Part shown: positions 26,314-33,457 of the stretch, piece by piece
How the letters are laid out: every line of letters starts with the position of its first letter
Numbering within the stretch: the first letter of the stretch is position 1
DNA from: Lachnoanaerobaculum saburreum DSM 3986
Lineage (GTDB): Bacteria > Bacillota > Clostridia > Lachnospirales > Lachnospiraceae
Assembly (NCBI RefSeq): GCF_000185385.1
Contig: NZ_GL622296.1
Coordinates: forward strand, 2,688,612-2,741,900
Length of the DNA: 53,289 bases
Direction: 5' to 3'
Translations under genes and position numbers: made by a program
The notes under the pieces: model-generated
What the model was told of the DNA's origin: nothing
The model's database searches: none
Seen by the model: the letters and a program-made list of their open reading frames with translations, nothing else

Positions 26314-26739
26314 TTATTCTCCGGCGTATCCGCCTTCTACTGCTACCTTTGCATTATTATCCTTCTTTTGACGTATATGGATATAAAACTCTCCGGTACC
26401 GGTCACATCATCCGCCTTTTCAGAATACTCAACCACGAATGCATTTGGAATTACATACTTTCTTACAACAGATCCGGCAGATACTACTGTTACCTCCGCA
26501 ACTCTGTAACAATCTGCATTCTCAGACGGAATCTGAGACCACTTCGCAAGTTTTAATACATCATCACTGTCCGCTCCGACATTGTATAAAACTCTACCCC
26601 ACACTTTTACGCCCAACCCGAAGTCTGTTGCTTTAGCGTTGGAATCCTTTGGAGACTCGGACAAAAACTCTGCATTTACTATACTTCTTTCATCAAAGTC
26701 CGCCACTTCTGAACCTGTTACCCTGAATCTAATTCCCAT
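26314..26739 (-). CDS. Tube-like protein (Hcp/phage tail tube type), copy 1
   Basis: The product has 141 residues and is preceded by ATAGGAGG with ideal spacing, suggesting high expression. The layout is the same as copy 2: an opening beta stretch (GIRFRVTGSEVADFDERS), a conserved central WSQIPSENADCYRVAEV, then VRKYVIPNAFVVEYSE, GEFYIHIRQKKDN and EGGYAGE. There is no signal peptide. The gene follows the sheath-like gene by 123 bases and precedes its paralogue by 13. Two distinct tube proteins could form a mixed tube or serve tube and tube-initiator roles, as in some phage-like systems. Confidence 0.73.
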   Translation of the reverse strand: MGIRFRVTGSEVADFDERSIVNAEFLSESPKDSNAKATDFGLGVKVWGRVLYNVGADSDDVLKLAKWSQIPSENADCYRVAEVTVVSAGSVVRKYVIPNAFVVEYSEKADDVTGTGEFYIHIRQKKDNNAKVAVEGGYAGE

Positions 26740-26862
26740 CTTGCTACCTCCTATGAAAATATATTTATTTTTATAAAACTACTCCAAATATTTAAAATAT
26801 TTTTGTACTTACATAAAACAAAGTTTTCATTTTATATCAACACTTTTTATAAATATACACCC

Positions 26863-29037
26863 TTATTCTCCTGCAACACGATTTAGAGGCACTTCTATTC
26901 TCTTTATAGCATTTCCGAAACTTATCTCTATAGCACATACGCCTGCTGTATCATCAACTTCATAAGTAATATCGTCATTGCTTCCAAGTATACCGTTAAT
27001 ATTTGTTTTTTTGGAAAGCCATATACTTTTCTGACTTGACGGATTATTTGAGAAGAACTTAGCTATATTCTCCGCCTTAAAATCTCCTGTAGCATGCCTT
27101 AAAATTCTTTCAATATAGTTTGCTGTCTGAGTTTTATAAATAGGCTCATAACTTCCACCTGAAAGTTTTAAGTTTCTTGCTTTGTACACCATTATATGAC
27201 TGATATTTTCTCCGTCTAAAACCGCATTTTCCGAAGAAAATACAAATCCAAACCCTCTTTTATTGATATCGTCTTTTACACTGTTCGTAAACCCGGTAAT
27301 CTCTTTTGACATAGTGGTATGTATTTTAAGAGAATTATTCTTTGCCTCAATATCAAATCTTACACCCGGTAAATCAGTATCAACATCCTTCTTAAAATAC
27401 TCTTTAAGATACTCCGGAGACTGGTAACTTGCCACAAATCCGGCTGCCACATATGCCGCACCTATATAAACTCCGTCTATCCAAAGCTTCATAATATCTT
27501 CTTTTGCCTTAGAAAGTTCGGCAGCTTCATTTTCATTAACAATCATCCTGCTTTCAAGCTTTACTCCTGACTTATCTTTCGGAATAATTGTAAAATTAGG
27601 TACACAAGAAATCAGATATTCTGAATAAGGCTTACCGCTAAGACTTGCACATCTGTCATCAAAAAATCCTACTCCGGTCATTGCCATGCTGTTGAAAGTT
27701 GTCTTATCTCCCGTCTCATAGGAATAAAAGCACTGTACACCATAATCCTTCATGGCATCTGCAACTCTTGCCAAAGATTCTACGCTTACATTTTCAGTCT
27801 TTACACTGTCTTTGTTTCCCTTGAATCTTTCCCTTGTAACATTCATCTTTGATTTTTCATCCAAAGACACTCCTGCAACAATTGCATACCAAACAGTATT
27901 ACCATAGTCATTTTTTTCATTTACAGTATTCAGATATGCACAAAGCTTAGGCACATTCAAACTGTTTGCCATAACTTCATTCTTCACATTGGCTATAAGA
28001 AGGCTTGGTCTCATACCTTTTACCTGTTTTGGATACTGTTCAAAAAAGGCCCATACACCTAATATTTTTTCAACCAAAGGTTTTACAACTTTTATAAAAT
28101 CATCCTTTGCGTTTTTGTAAAATTCAAGATATGTATTGTAATTGTCCACTTCCTTTTTTACATCAATCTGACTTTGCATTGATGAATTTAGCGGACAAAA
28201 AGTTCTTACCACCAACTGTTTTACATAACTGTTTCCTTCAGAATTCAGAGCATCATAATCGTCTTCAAGAGCTTCAATAAGTCCTGCATTTGAATTGTCA
28301 TCTGTAAGCACTAAAGTGCTTTCTTCCACCTTCGGAGCCTCTATTACTGTAAGTTCTCCCTCAGAAGACATGGTTAGAAGTCCCAGAGTCAGAGCATCAT
28401 TGCTTTCAGACTCTTTTGATTCTCCAAGTAAAAGTCTTGTCTTTATATCTGAGATTGCAAGCGGAATCATCGCCATAAGATTTTGATAATTGGAACTGGC
28501 TTCTTCAAACATGGAATTAAGCTTATCACCAAGATCAAGCTTATGAGGATCTCCGTCTTCAAGTTTTGCGTACTCTGCATAAGTATACTGAAGTTCCTTC
28601 CTTACCTGCTTAATGTCATCCATAACCTTTGAAGGAGAAATCATTTCTGTAAGTTTTTCAAATTTAAAATCTGCATTGATAATTCCCTGACTTCTTTTTG
28701 TTTCAACCAAGGTCATAAGCATTTTCAAAAAATCATTATGTGCATTAAGATGAACTATACTTAACATATTTTCAGGAACACCTGCCGGTTTTTCCTTAGA
28801 ATACACAATCTTTCCTGTTGTAGCATTAAAAAAAGAATATACTGTCGGATCAAATTTTTCTAAAAACTCTTCAAAGTTTCTAACAAGGAGTGCTTCATTG
28901 ATTTCCTTTACCTTATCATCACTTAAGCTGTCAAGTCCTCTTACATCACCAACTAAGGTAAGTAAGTTAAGCTTCTCCGGATTAATCTCCTCAATCAACA
29001 AAGTACGGTTTGTTTGCTTTATAATACTTTCTGCCAT
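26863..29037 (-). CDS. Contractile sheath-like protein (fused TssB/TssC type)
   Basis: The 724-residue protein is the first gene of the operon. Residues 1-190 look like a TssB-type part: a beta start (LTLVGDVRGLDSLS), the FEEFLEKFDPTVYSFF stretch, then FEKLTEMISPSKVMDDIKQV, which resembles the TssB segment that leads into the sheath handshake. After an acidic linker (200-265), the long second part resembles TssC: a helical block (KNAKDDFIKVVKPLVEKILG, RPSLLIANVKNEVMANSLNV), a beta core, then a final KRIEVPLNRVAGE. Length equals TssB plus TssC. I recognise no exact family name. Two tube-like genes and VgrG/PAAR-like genes downstream support the sheath call; structural prediction is needed to settle it. 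Confidence 0.65.
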   Translation of the reverse strand: MAESIIKQTNRTLLIEEINPEKLNLLTLVGDVRGLDSLSDDKVKEINEALLVRNFEEFLEKFDPTVYSFFNATTGKIVYSKEKPAGVPENMLSIVHLNAHNDFLKMLMTLVETKRSQGIINADFKFEKLTEMISPSKVMDDIKQVRKELQYTYAEYAKLEDGDPHKLDLGDKLNSMFEEASSNYQNLMAMIPLAISDIKTRLLLGESKESESNDALTLGLLTMSSEGELTVIEAPKVEESTLVLTDDNSNAGLIEALEDDYDALNSEGNSYVKQLVVRTFCPLNSSMQSQIDVKKEVDNYNTYLEFYKNAKDDFIKVVKPLVEKILGVWAFFEQYPKQVKGMRPSLLIANVKNEVMANSLNVPKLCAYLNTVNEKNDYGNTVWYAIVAGVSLDEKSKMNVTRERFKGNKDSVKTENVSVESLARVADAMKDYGVQCFYSYETGDKTTFNSMAMTGVGFFDDRCASLSGKPYSEYLISCVPNFTIIPKDKSGVKLESRMIVNENEAAELSKAKEDIMKLWIDGVYIGAAYVAAGFVASYQSPEYLKEYFKKDVDTDLPGVRFDIEAKNNSLKIHTTMSKEITGFTNSVKDDINKRGFGFVFSSENAVLDGENISHIMVYKARNLKLSGGSYEPIYKTQTANYIERILRHATGDFKAENIAKFFSNNPSSQKSIWLSKKTNINGILGSNDDITYEVDDTAGVCAIEISFGNAIKRIEVPLNRVAGE

Positions 29038-29166
29038 CCTGCATCTCCTTAAATCTATATTTTTCTCAAATAAAATACAAACTCTAAGACTTTATTACGT
29101 AACATGTCGGGTAAAAGGAATATAAACAGTAGTAAATCCCACAGGATACAATAATTAATTTTATTG

Positions 29167-29238
29167 TTAGCACAGGAGATAGACTAATATAGAAAAATAA
29201 CAACGGATAAATATGTTGTTTATCTCTATCGGAGCTAA
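29167..29238 (-). promoter_or_regulatory. Structured 5' leader of the sheath operon
   Basis: In the 300-base untranslated leader, three nested inverted repeats can form one long hairpin: TTAGC at 29167-29171 with GCTAA at 29234-29238; GAGATA at 29176-29181 with TATCTC at 29221-29226; AACAAC at 29199-29204 with GTTGTT at 29215-29220 (10-base loop). It lies about 110 bases downstream of the predicted promoter and 130 upstream of the sheath ATG. It could be an mRNA-stability hairpin, a protein-binding site or a riboregulator. It does not match a riboswitch class I know. Confidence 0.45.
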
Positions 29239-29347
29239 TTCAACTACAGACAGTATCTATATTTACTAAGAAACACCCCTTAGTCATGATAAAACAACAA
29301 ATATACTTATCTTATTTACAAATTTTTATATCCCTTATCTGACTATG

Positions 29348-29376
29348 ATAGTACCACATATACAGAATATTTTCAA
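29348..29376 (-). promoter_or_regulatory. Sigma-A-type promoter of the injection-system operon
   Basis: On the minus strand TTGAAA (29371-29376) is followed after exactly 17 bases by TACTAT (29348-29353). The surroundings are AT-rich, with an A/T tract upstream of the -35. Transcription would start about 300 bases before the sheath ATG. No other equally good promoter was seen between here and the sheath gene. Confidence 0.6.
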
Positions 29377-29529
29377 GTTTTTTTAATATAATTTACATCT
29401 ATATTACAATACATAAAATGGCATTAAAGCTATGGTTAGTTGTACTGATTTTCAGCCATAAACTCTACTGAAATAACAATTATGTTCATAAAGTAAGTAT
29501 ACTAAAAAATCAATATAACTCATTTTTAG

Positions 29530-29631
29530 CAAGCACAGTAAGTGCATATGCACTTACGAAAAATTGACTTAATCCTCGCTTTCGCATCGAGCTCTTTCAG
29601 TCAATTTTTGCTTGTTGGGGAATATCCCCAA
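29530..29631 (+). other. Candidate origin of transfer (clustered inverted repeats)
   Basis: About 250 bases upstream of mobC lies a nested set of perfect repeats. CAAGC (29530-29534) pairs with GCTTG (29610-29614), a 20-base palindrome spans 29538-29557 (GTAAGTGCATATGCACTTAC), and AAAAATTGACT (29559-29569) pairs with AGTCAATTTTT (29599-29609). TTGGGGA-ATA-TCCCCAA follows at 29615-29631. The set lies in the noncoding gap beside relaxosome genes, as expected for oriT. The nick site cannot be assigned from sequence alone. Confidence 0.5.
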
Positions 29632-29700
29632 ACCCCTGCATAAGTAACTTCTTTGATTTCATCACCTAAGTATTTTTTGAAAAAGTTTTCACTTCTTTCA

Positions 29701-29729
29701 TTGAAGCTTACTTTCAAAAATGTTATAAT
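29701..29729 (+). promoter_or_regulatory. Sigma-A promoter of the mobC-relaxase operon
   Basis: TTGAAG (29701-29706), a 17-base spacer and a perfect TATAAT (29724-29729) precede mobC. The predicted transcript starts near 29736, so it contains the attenuator at 29761-29845 before the mobC ribosome site. Confidence 0.75.
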
Positions 29730-29760
29730 CTTCTTGTAACTTATATAACTATTTTATCTC

Positions 29761-29845
29761 TTTACAGGAGATTTCTGATTTAGAAATATACTATAAAGCA
29801 AAACCTGTAAGTCAAGTTTAGCACTTGATTTTACAGGTTTTTTCT
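29761..29845 (+). promoter_or_regulatory. Transcription attenuator in the mobC leader
   Basis: Three complementary segments lie between promoter and gene: A, TTTACAGG (29761-29768); B, AAAACCTGTAAGTCAAG (29800-29816); C, CTTGATTTTACAGGTTTT (29824-29841) followed by a T-rich tail. B with C forms an intrinsic terminator. A pairs with the CCTGTAA part of B over seven bases and would prevent it. Alternative pairing of this kind is the standard layout of attenuators. Segment A contains an AGGAG that could bind ribosomes, so translation or a protein may choose the fold. Confidence 0.6.
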
Positions 29846-29876
29846 TTTGATATTTTTAGGATTTGGAGGTTTTGAC

Positions 29877-30245
29877 ATGACAAATAGAGTAAGAACTCAT
29901 GGCATTTATTTAATGCTTTCAGATGATGAACTAAAGGTTTTGGAGAAAAAATATAGGCTCTCCGGTTGTAAAACTTTGCGTCAGTTTATTATGAAATGCA
30001 TCTTAGGCAAGGATATTTTTGTACTGGATATGACAGTTTTTAGGGAACTTTCCGCAAGTATCGGTAGAATAACCGGTAGTATCAATCAGATTGCAAAGCG
30101 GGTAAATTCCACCGCAGTGATTTATAAAGATGACATCCTTGATATACAGGAGCTACTAAAAAAGCAGGGAAAAGATATTTACTCTCTGCGAAAAAAACTA
30201 TATGACCTTGGAAATTTAGAAACCATAAATACGGAGGAAGTCTGA
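29877..30245 (+). CDS. mobC: MobC-like relaxosome accessory protein
   Basis: The 122-residue product starts at the ATG at 29877, which follows TTTGGAGG; an ATG at 29847 has no ribosome site. It opens with a ribbon-helix-helix-like part (RTHGIYLMLSDDELKVLEKK, then TLRQFIMKCIL). The MobC signature follows (FRELSASIGRITGSINQIAK RVN) and a helical tail. MobC proteins bind oriT next to the nick site and help the relaxase open the strands. The stop codon overlaps the relaxase ATG (TGATG), so the two are translated together. It is transcribed on the plus strand, opposite to most of the element. Confidence 0.88.
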   Translation: MTNRVRTHGIYLMLSDDELKVLEKKYRLSGCKTLRQFIMKCILGKDIFVLDMTVFRELSASIGRITGSINQIAKRVNSTAVIYKDDILDIQELLKKQGKDIYSLRKKLYDLGNLETINTEEV

Positions 30246-31615
30246 TGGCTGTTACAAAGATTCATCCCATAAAAAAAACTTTGCACTTAGCCCTAAACTA
30301 CATCATGAATGCTGATAAAACTGATGAAAAAATCCTTATTTCCTCTTTTAACTGCAATCCTAAGCTGGCTCATCTTGAGTTTGAGCAGACAAAAAGAGAA
30401 TGTAACTCCAAGGCAAAAATATTGGCAAGGCATTTAATTCAATCTTTCGCTCCTGGAGAAACCACACCAGAGCAGGCACACAAAATAGGACTGGAACTAT
30501 GCGAAAAAGTCTTTCAAGGAAAGTATGAGTATGTACTCACTACCCATATAGATAAGGGGTATCTTCATAATCATGTTATATTTAATAATGTAAGTTTTGT
30601 AACTGGTAAGGCGTATCAAAGCAACAAAAGAAGTTATCATCAAATCAGAACTGTCAGTGATGAGATTTGTAAAGAAAACGGTTTATCTGTCATTGATGAA
30701 AACTATAAAAAATTCAAGAACAGATATTCCACAAACGGTAAAAGCTATATTGAATATATGGAATTTAAGAAAGGCGGTTCTTGGAAAAACAGGCTTCACC
30801 TTGCCATTGATAAAGCAATTCTAAAGTCCGGTACTTACGAAGAGTTTTTAAAAGCAATGGAAGATTTAGGATATGAAATTAAGATTGGAAAGTATCTTTC
30901 ATTCCGCCATAAAGACAAAAAATATACCGGCAGATTTACAAGAGCAAAGGCAAATGTACTTGGTGAAAATTATACCAAAGAGCGAATTAAAGAAAGAATT
31001 GAAGATCCGACTAAACAGCAGATTTATAATAAAGAACAGCTTTATGACAAACTCTCTTATAAAAAGCCTGATACTATTGTAAATGTAAAGAACAATGAAA
31101 AGGTAAAATCCTCAAAAGGTTATGAAGTGTGGGCAGGTAAACATAACATGAAAACAATGGCTTCATCTTTAAACGAAATAAGAAGATATGGCATAAACAC
31201 CTATGAAGAACTGGAATTAAAATTAAAGAAGGCAGCCTCAGACAGGCAACAATTATTAGATCGGATAAAGCAAGCTGAAAAGGAAATGAAATCCATATAT
31301 TCTGTAGTAGAAAATAAAAACACCCTTTCTAAAAATCAATTGATCTATGACATGTATATTGAAGATAAAGAAAATATCTCCTTTTATGAAGAATACAAGC
31401 CACAGATTATTGCCTATGAAATCGCCTTAAAAGAACTTGAAAAATCAGGATACCGTACATTAAGTATTCCGGAACTGTCAGATAAATACGCTGTTTTGGA
31501 ACAGAAAAAACTTAGCCTTATGGAAAAATATGCATATCAAAACTTCATGCTCCATGATCTTCAACAGGCAAAGAAAAATACGGATATATACCTTAACAAC
31601 CATCTGGAAAAATAA
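30245..31615 (+). CDS. MobA/VirD2-type relaxase (mobilisation nuclease)
   Basis: The 456-residue protein has the relaxase fold in its first 200 residues. The catalytic tyrosine is likely in LALNYIMNADKTDEKI (around residue 18). The three-histidine metal motif is THIDKGYLHNHVIFNNVSF (residues 99-117), and YHQIRTVSDEICKENGLSV follows, typical of the MOBP relaxases of Tn1549-like elements. The C-terminal half is helical and coiled-coil-rich (LKKAASDRQQLLDRIKQAEK), probably contacting the coupling protein. The enzyme would nick oriT, stay bound to the 5' end and lead the strand into the recipient. All motifs look intact. Confidence 0.93.
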   Translation: MAVTKIHPIKKTLHLALNYIMNADKTDEKILISSFNCNPKLAHLEFEQTKRECNSKAKILARHLIQSFAPGETTPEQAHKIGLELCEKVFQGKYEYVLTTHIDKGYLHNHVIFNNVSFVTGKAYQSNKRSYHQIRTVSDEICKENGLSVIDENYKKFKNRYSTNGKSYIEYMEFKKGGSWKNRLHLAIDKAILKSGTYEEFLKAMEDLGYEIKIGKYLSFRHKDKKYTGRFTRAKANVLGENYTKERIKERIEDPTKQQIYNKEQLYDKLSYKKPDTIVNVKNNEKVKSSKGYEVWAGKHNMKTMASSLNEIRRYGINTYEELELKLKKAASDRQQLLDRIKQAEKEMKSIYSVVENKNTLSKNQLIYDMYIEDKENISFYEEYKPQIIAYEIALKELEKSGYRTLSIPELSDKYAVLEQKKLSLMEKYAYQNFMLHDLQQAKKNTDIYLNNHLEK

Positions 31616-31668
31616 AAAGAAGGAGGTCGCTCCTACTGATTTGTCGGTAGGAAGCAGCCTCCTTCTTT
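31616..31668 (+). terminator. Strong hairpin terminator after the relaxase gene
   Basis: AAAGAAGGAGG (31616-31626) pairs with CCTCCTTCTTT (31658-31668) over 11 bases, enclosing TCCTAC (31631-31636) and GTAGGA (31647-31652). It begins one base after the relaxase stop and lies between convergent genes, so it can end transcription from both sides. No long T tract follows beyond TTTAT. Confidence 0.75.
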
Positions 31669-31751
31669 ATAAATAACAGATTAGATAGACACAAGGGCAG
31701 ACTTTTCTTAGGCAAGCCTAAATATCCAAGGAAAAACGGCATGCTTCTTTA

Positions 31752-32225
31752 TCACTTGTCCATTTCTATAAGATAATCTTCTCTTCTTTTCCATACAACT
31801 AAAGATATTATGCCTATTATGATATAGTTGACCACCTGATTGGCTAAATCATTATTTAAAAGGGGTAGGAAATAAGATTTTTCATTTGTAATAAATCCAT
31901 GTACTAAAATACAATATACCGTCATTGAGCTGAAAAACGATATAGTTAAATTAAGAATCTTTCCAATCAATACAAATTTATCATGAATTAGCTTAAATAA
32001 GACAGAATATAGCACTACAGCCACTATTGCCGCTAATATATTCCAAAAATATACTGCATATCCGGATGAAAACTTGATGGAAAAATAATGGTGAATATAG
32101 TACCAAGTTGCTATAAATACCGCAAGCTTATCCATTGCAAATAAGCTTATTTTTACAAATGTTGTTCCTACAAACAGGATAACTCCCAAATATAGTATAA
32201 TTAAGGCTATAAAAATAACAATCAT
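31752..32225 (-). CDS. Small integral membrane protein, 157 aa
   Basis: The protein is mostly hydrophobic, with four or five membrane helices (VIFIALIILYLGVILFVGTT, YAVYFWNILAAIVAVVLYSV, ILNLTISFFSSMTVYCILV, VNYIIIGIISLVVWKRRE). It ends in a short charged tail (EDYLIEMDK). I do not recognise a family. A good promoter (32267-32295) and an AGAAAGG ribosome site precede it. It stands alone between two terminators, so it is separately transcribed. This independence in an element where other minus-strand genes are clustered suggests a cargo or surface-exclusion role, which is speculative. Confidence 0.75.
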   Translation of the reverse strand: MIVIFIALIILYLGVILFVGTTFVKISLFAMDKLAVFIATWYYIHHYFSIKFSSGYAVYFWNILAAIVAVVLYSVLFKLIHDKFVLIGKILNLTISFFSSMTVYCILVHGFITNEKSYFLPLLNNDLANQVVNYIIIGIISLVVWKRREDYLIEMDK

Positions 32226-32266
32226 ATCATTTCATCCTTTCTACTAAATAATCCTATTTTTCTTAT

Positions 32267-32295
32267 ACTATAACGCCCCTCTCCTTTTTTAGCAA
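32267..32295 (-). promoter_or_regulatory. Promoter of the small membrane protein gene
   Basis: On the minus strand TTGCTA (32290-32295), a 17-base spacer and TATAGT (32267-32272) lie about 40 bases upstream of the ATG at 32225. The pair matches four and five of six consensus bases. Confidence 0.5.
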
Positions 32296-32321
32296 ACCCT
32301 TATTTTAAGTTTAAAAGAGAA

Positions 32322-32366
32322 TCAAAAAAAGACAGGGGAAAGCAGCTTATCAGGCTACTAATCCCC
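32322..32366 (-). terminator. Intrinsic terminator after the SSB-like gene
   Basis: On the minus strand GGGG (32363-32366) pairs with CCCC (32335-32338), with inner AG/CT and AGC/GCT pairs, followed by TGTC and seven T. It is six bases past the stop of the 32373-33344 gene. Confidence 0.75.
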
Positions 32367-32372
32367 ACACTT

Positions 32373-33344
32373 TTATCGTTCCACCCCTTTTTCACTTTTC
32401 ATATTCCCTTGTTCTTTTGATCTGCCATCCGTTTTTTCTTTATAATCATTCAGTTTTTTGAGTGTTGAAGGCTTCTCTTTTGTATCTTGAGATTGTCCTC
32501 TGGCTTTTAACAGCTTGGCAGAATATACCTTAAAGTTTGTATATTGCTTTCCATTTTTTCCGATACTAAGCTTTTCTTTTCCTGAAAGTGAAACAAAATC
32601 CCCTTTTTTAAAGTCCTTTACTGCTTGAACCTGCTCATTATAGGCAAAACAATTCATAAACTTTACATTCCCCATTCCGTCATTTTGAGCAATAGAAAAA
32701 CTTGCCACTCTAAAATCCTGTCCATCATTTGACCTTAGATCCTTTATTTCAACATCGACGGTAAGATTACCTTTGACATATTGCTTTTCTTGATCATTAT
32801 TATCTTTCAGACTTGTATTTTCTTTTACTGTGTTTTCCTGTGTTTGGTATTGCTCGTTTTCACTTATTTCTTCTTTGCTTTTTTCCTGAATGTCTGCATC
32901 TTTTTCTATCTCTTCCTGCTTTATATCTTTCGCTGTTTTTAGGTCTTCATCAATAAAGTCAATAAATCTTTCATCAATTAACCCCATATAAGAGTCATTC
33001 ATATAATTGTCATAGGCATTATCCAGTATGTCTTCATTATTTATATCTGTTTCCAGTGATATTATTCCCTTAATAAAATCACTATGATTGTATTCCGCCA
33101 AGAATGATAAAGTTTCTTTCATACTTTCAAGGCTGTTATTTTGCATATTTGAAATACTTTTTAAATCATTTGCATATCTTCCGTTTACCCACTCAAACTT
33201 GCCGTTTTCTTTATTTTCTTTAATTCCTGATGCTATGACAAATTGTTCACCTGTAAATAATACCGCCTGATTTTTCTTTACATCAAGCACCGTTGTATGT
33301 TCTCCCAGTGCTGTTTTAATAATATCTCCTTTTTTTAAGTTCAT
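32373..33344 (-). CDS. SSB-like OB-fold protein with an N-terminal extra domain
   Basis: The start at 33344 follows GGAGGAATTT directly, giving 323 residues; an ATG four codons earlier has no ribosome site. Residues 1-70 (KKGDIIKTALGEHTTVLDV, GEQFVIASGIKENKENGKF) form an unrecognised small domain. A Glu/Lys-rich linker follows (130-190). The C-terminal 100 residues form an OB-fold like ssDNA-binding proteins (VKGNLTVDVEIKDLRSNDGQ, FRVASFSIAQNDG, NCFAYNEQVQAVKDFKKGDF VSLSG). It lies between the giant helicase gene and a terminator. It may coat single-stranded DNA during transfer or replication of the element. Confidence 0.75.
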   Translation of the reverse strand: MNLKKGDIIKTALGEHTTVLDVKKNQAVLFTGEQFVIASGIKENKENGKFEWVNGRYANDLKSISNMQNNSLESMKETLSFLAEYNHSDFIKGIISLETDINNEDILDNAYDNYMNDSYMGLIDERFIDFIDEDLKTAKDIKQEEIEKDADIQEKSKEEISENEQYQTQENTVKENTSLKDNNDQEKQYVKGNLTVDVEIKDLRSNDGQDFRVASFSIAQNDGMGNVKFMNCFAYNEQVQAVKDFKKGDFVSLSGKEKLSIGKNGKQYTNFKVYSAKLLKARGQSQDTKEKPSTLKKLNDYKEKTDGRSKEQGNMKSEKGVER

Positions 33345-33457
33345 AAATTCCTCCATTTCTGTCTTTATACTTTATTTTTCTATTAACGATTGAGAAAAGA
33401 GTACCTATAAAAGATACTCTCTTCCCATATTTATATATGATATCTTTTATCCGGATC

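Noticed and set aside
29167-29238. Cyclic-di-GMP or other known riboswitch in the sheath leader
   Set aside because: The conserved motifs of the riboswitch classes I know are absent; only the nested stems are seen.
29377-29529. Integrase or attachment site at the left end of the conjugative element
   Set aside because: No coding frame or clear repeat pair is seen in this AT-rich stretch; the matching end is outside the window.
33394-33424. Terminator after helicase exon 2
   Set aside because: A hairpin GAAAAGAGTA/TACTCTCTTC exists but has one mismatch and no T-rich tail on the minus strand, so I did not list it as a terminator.
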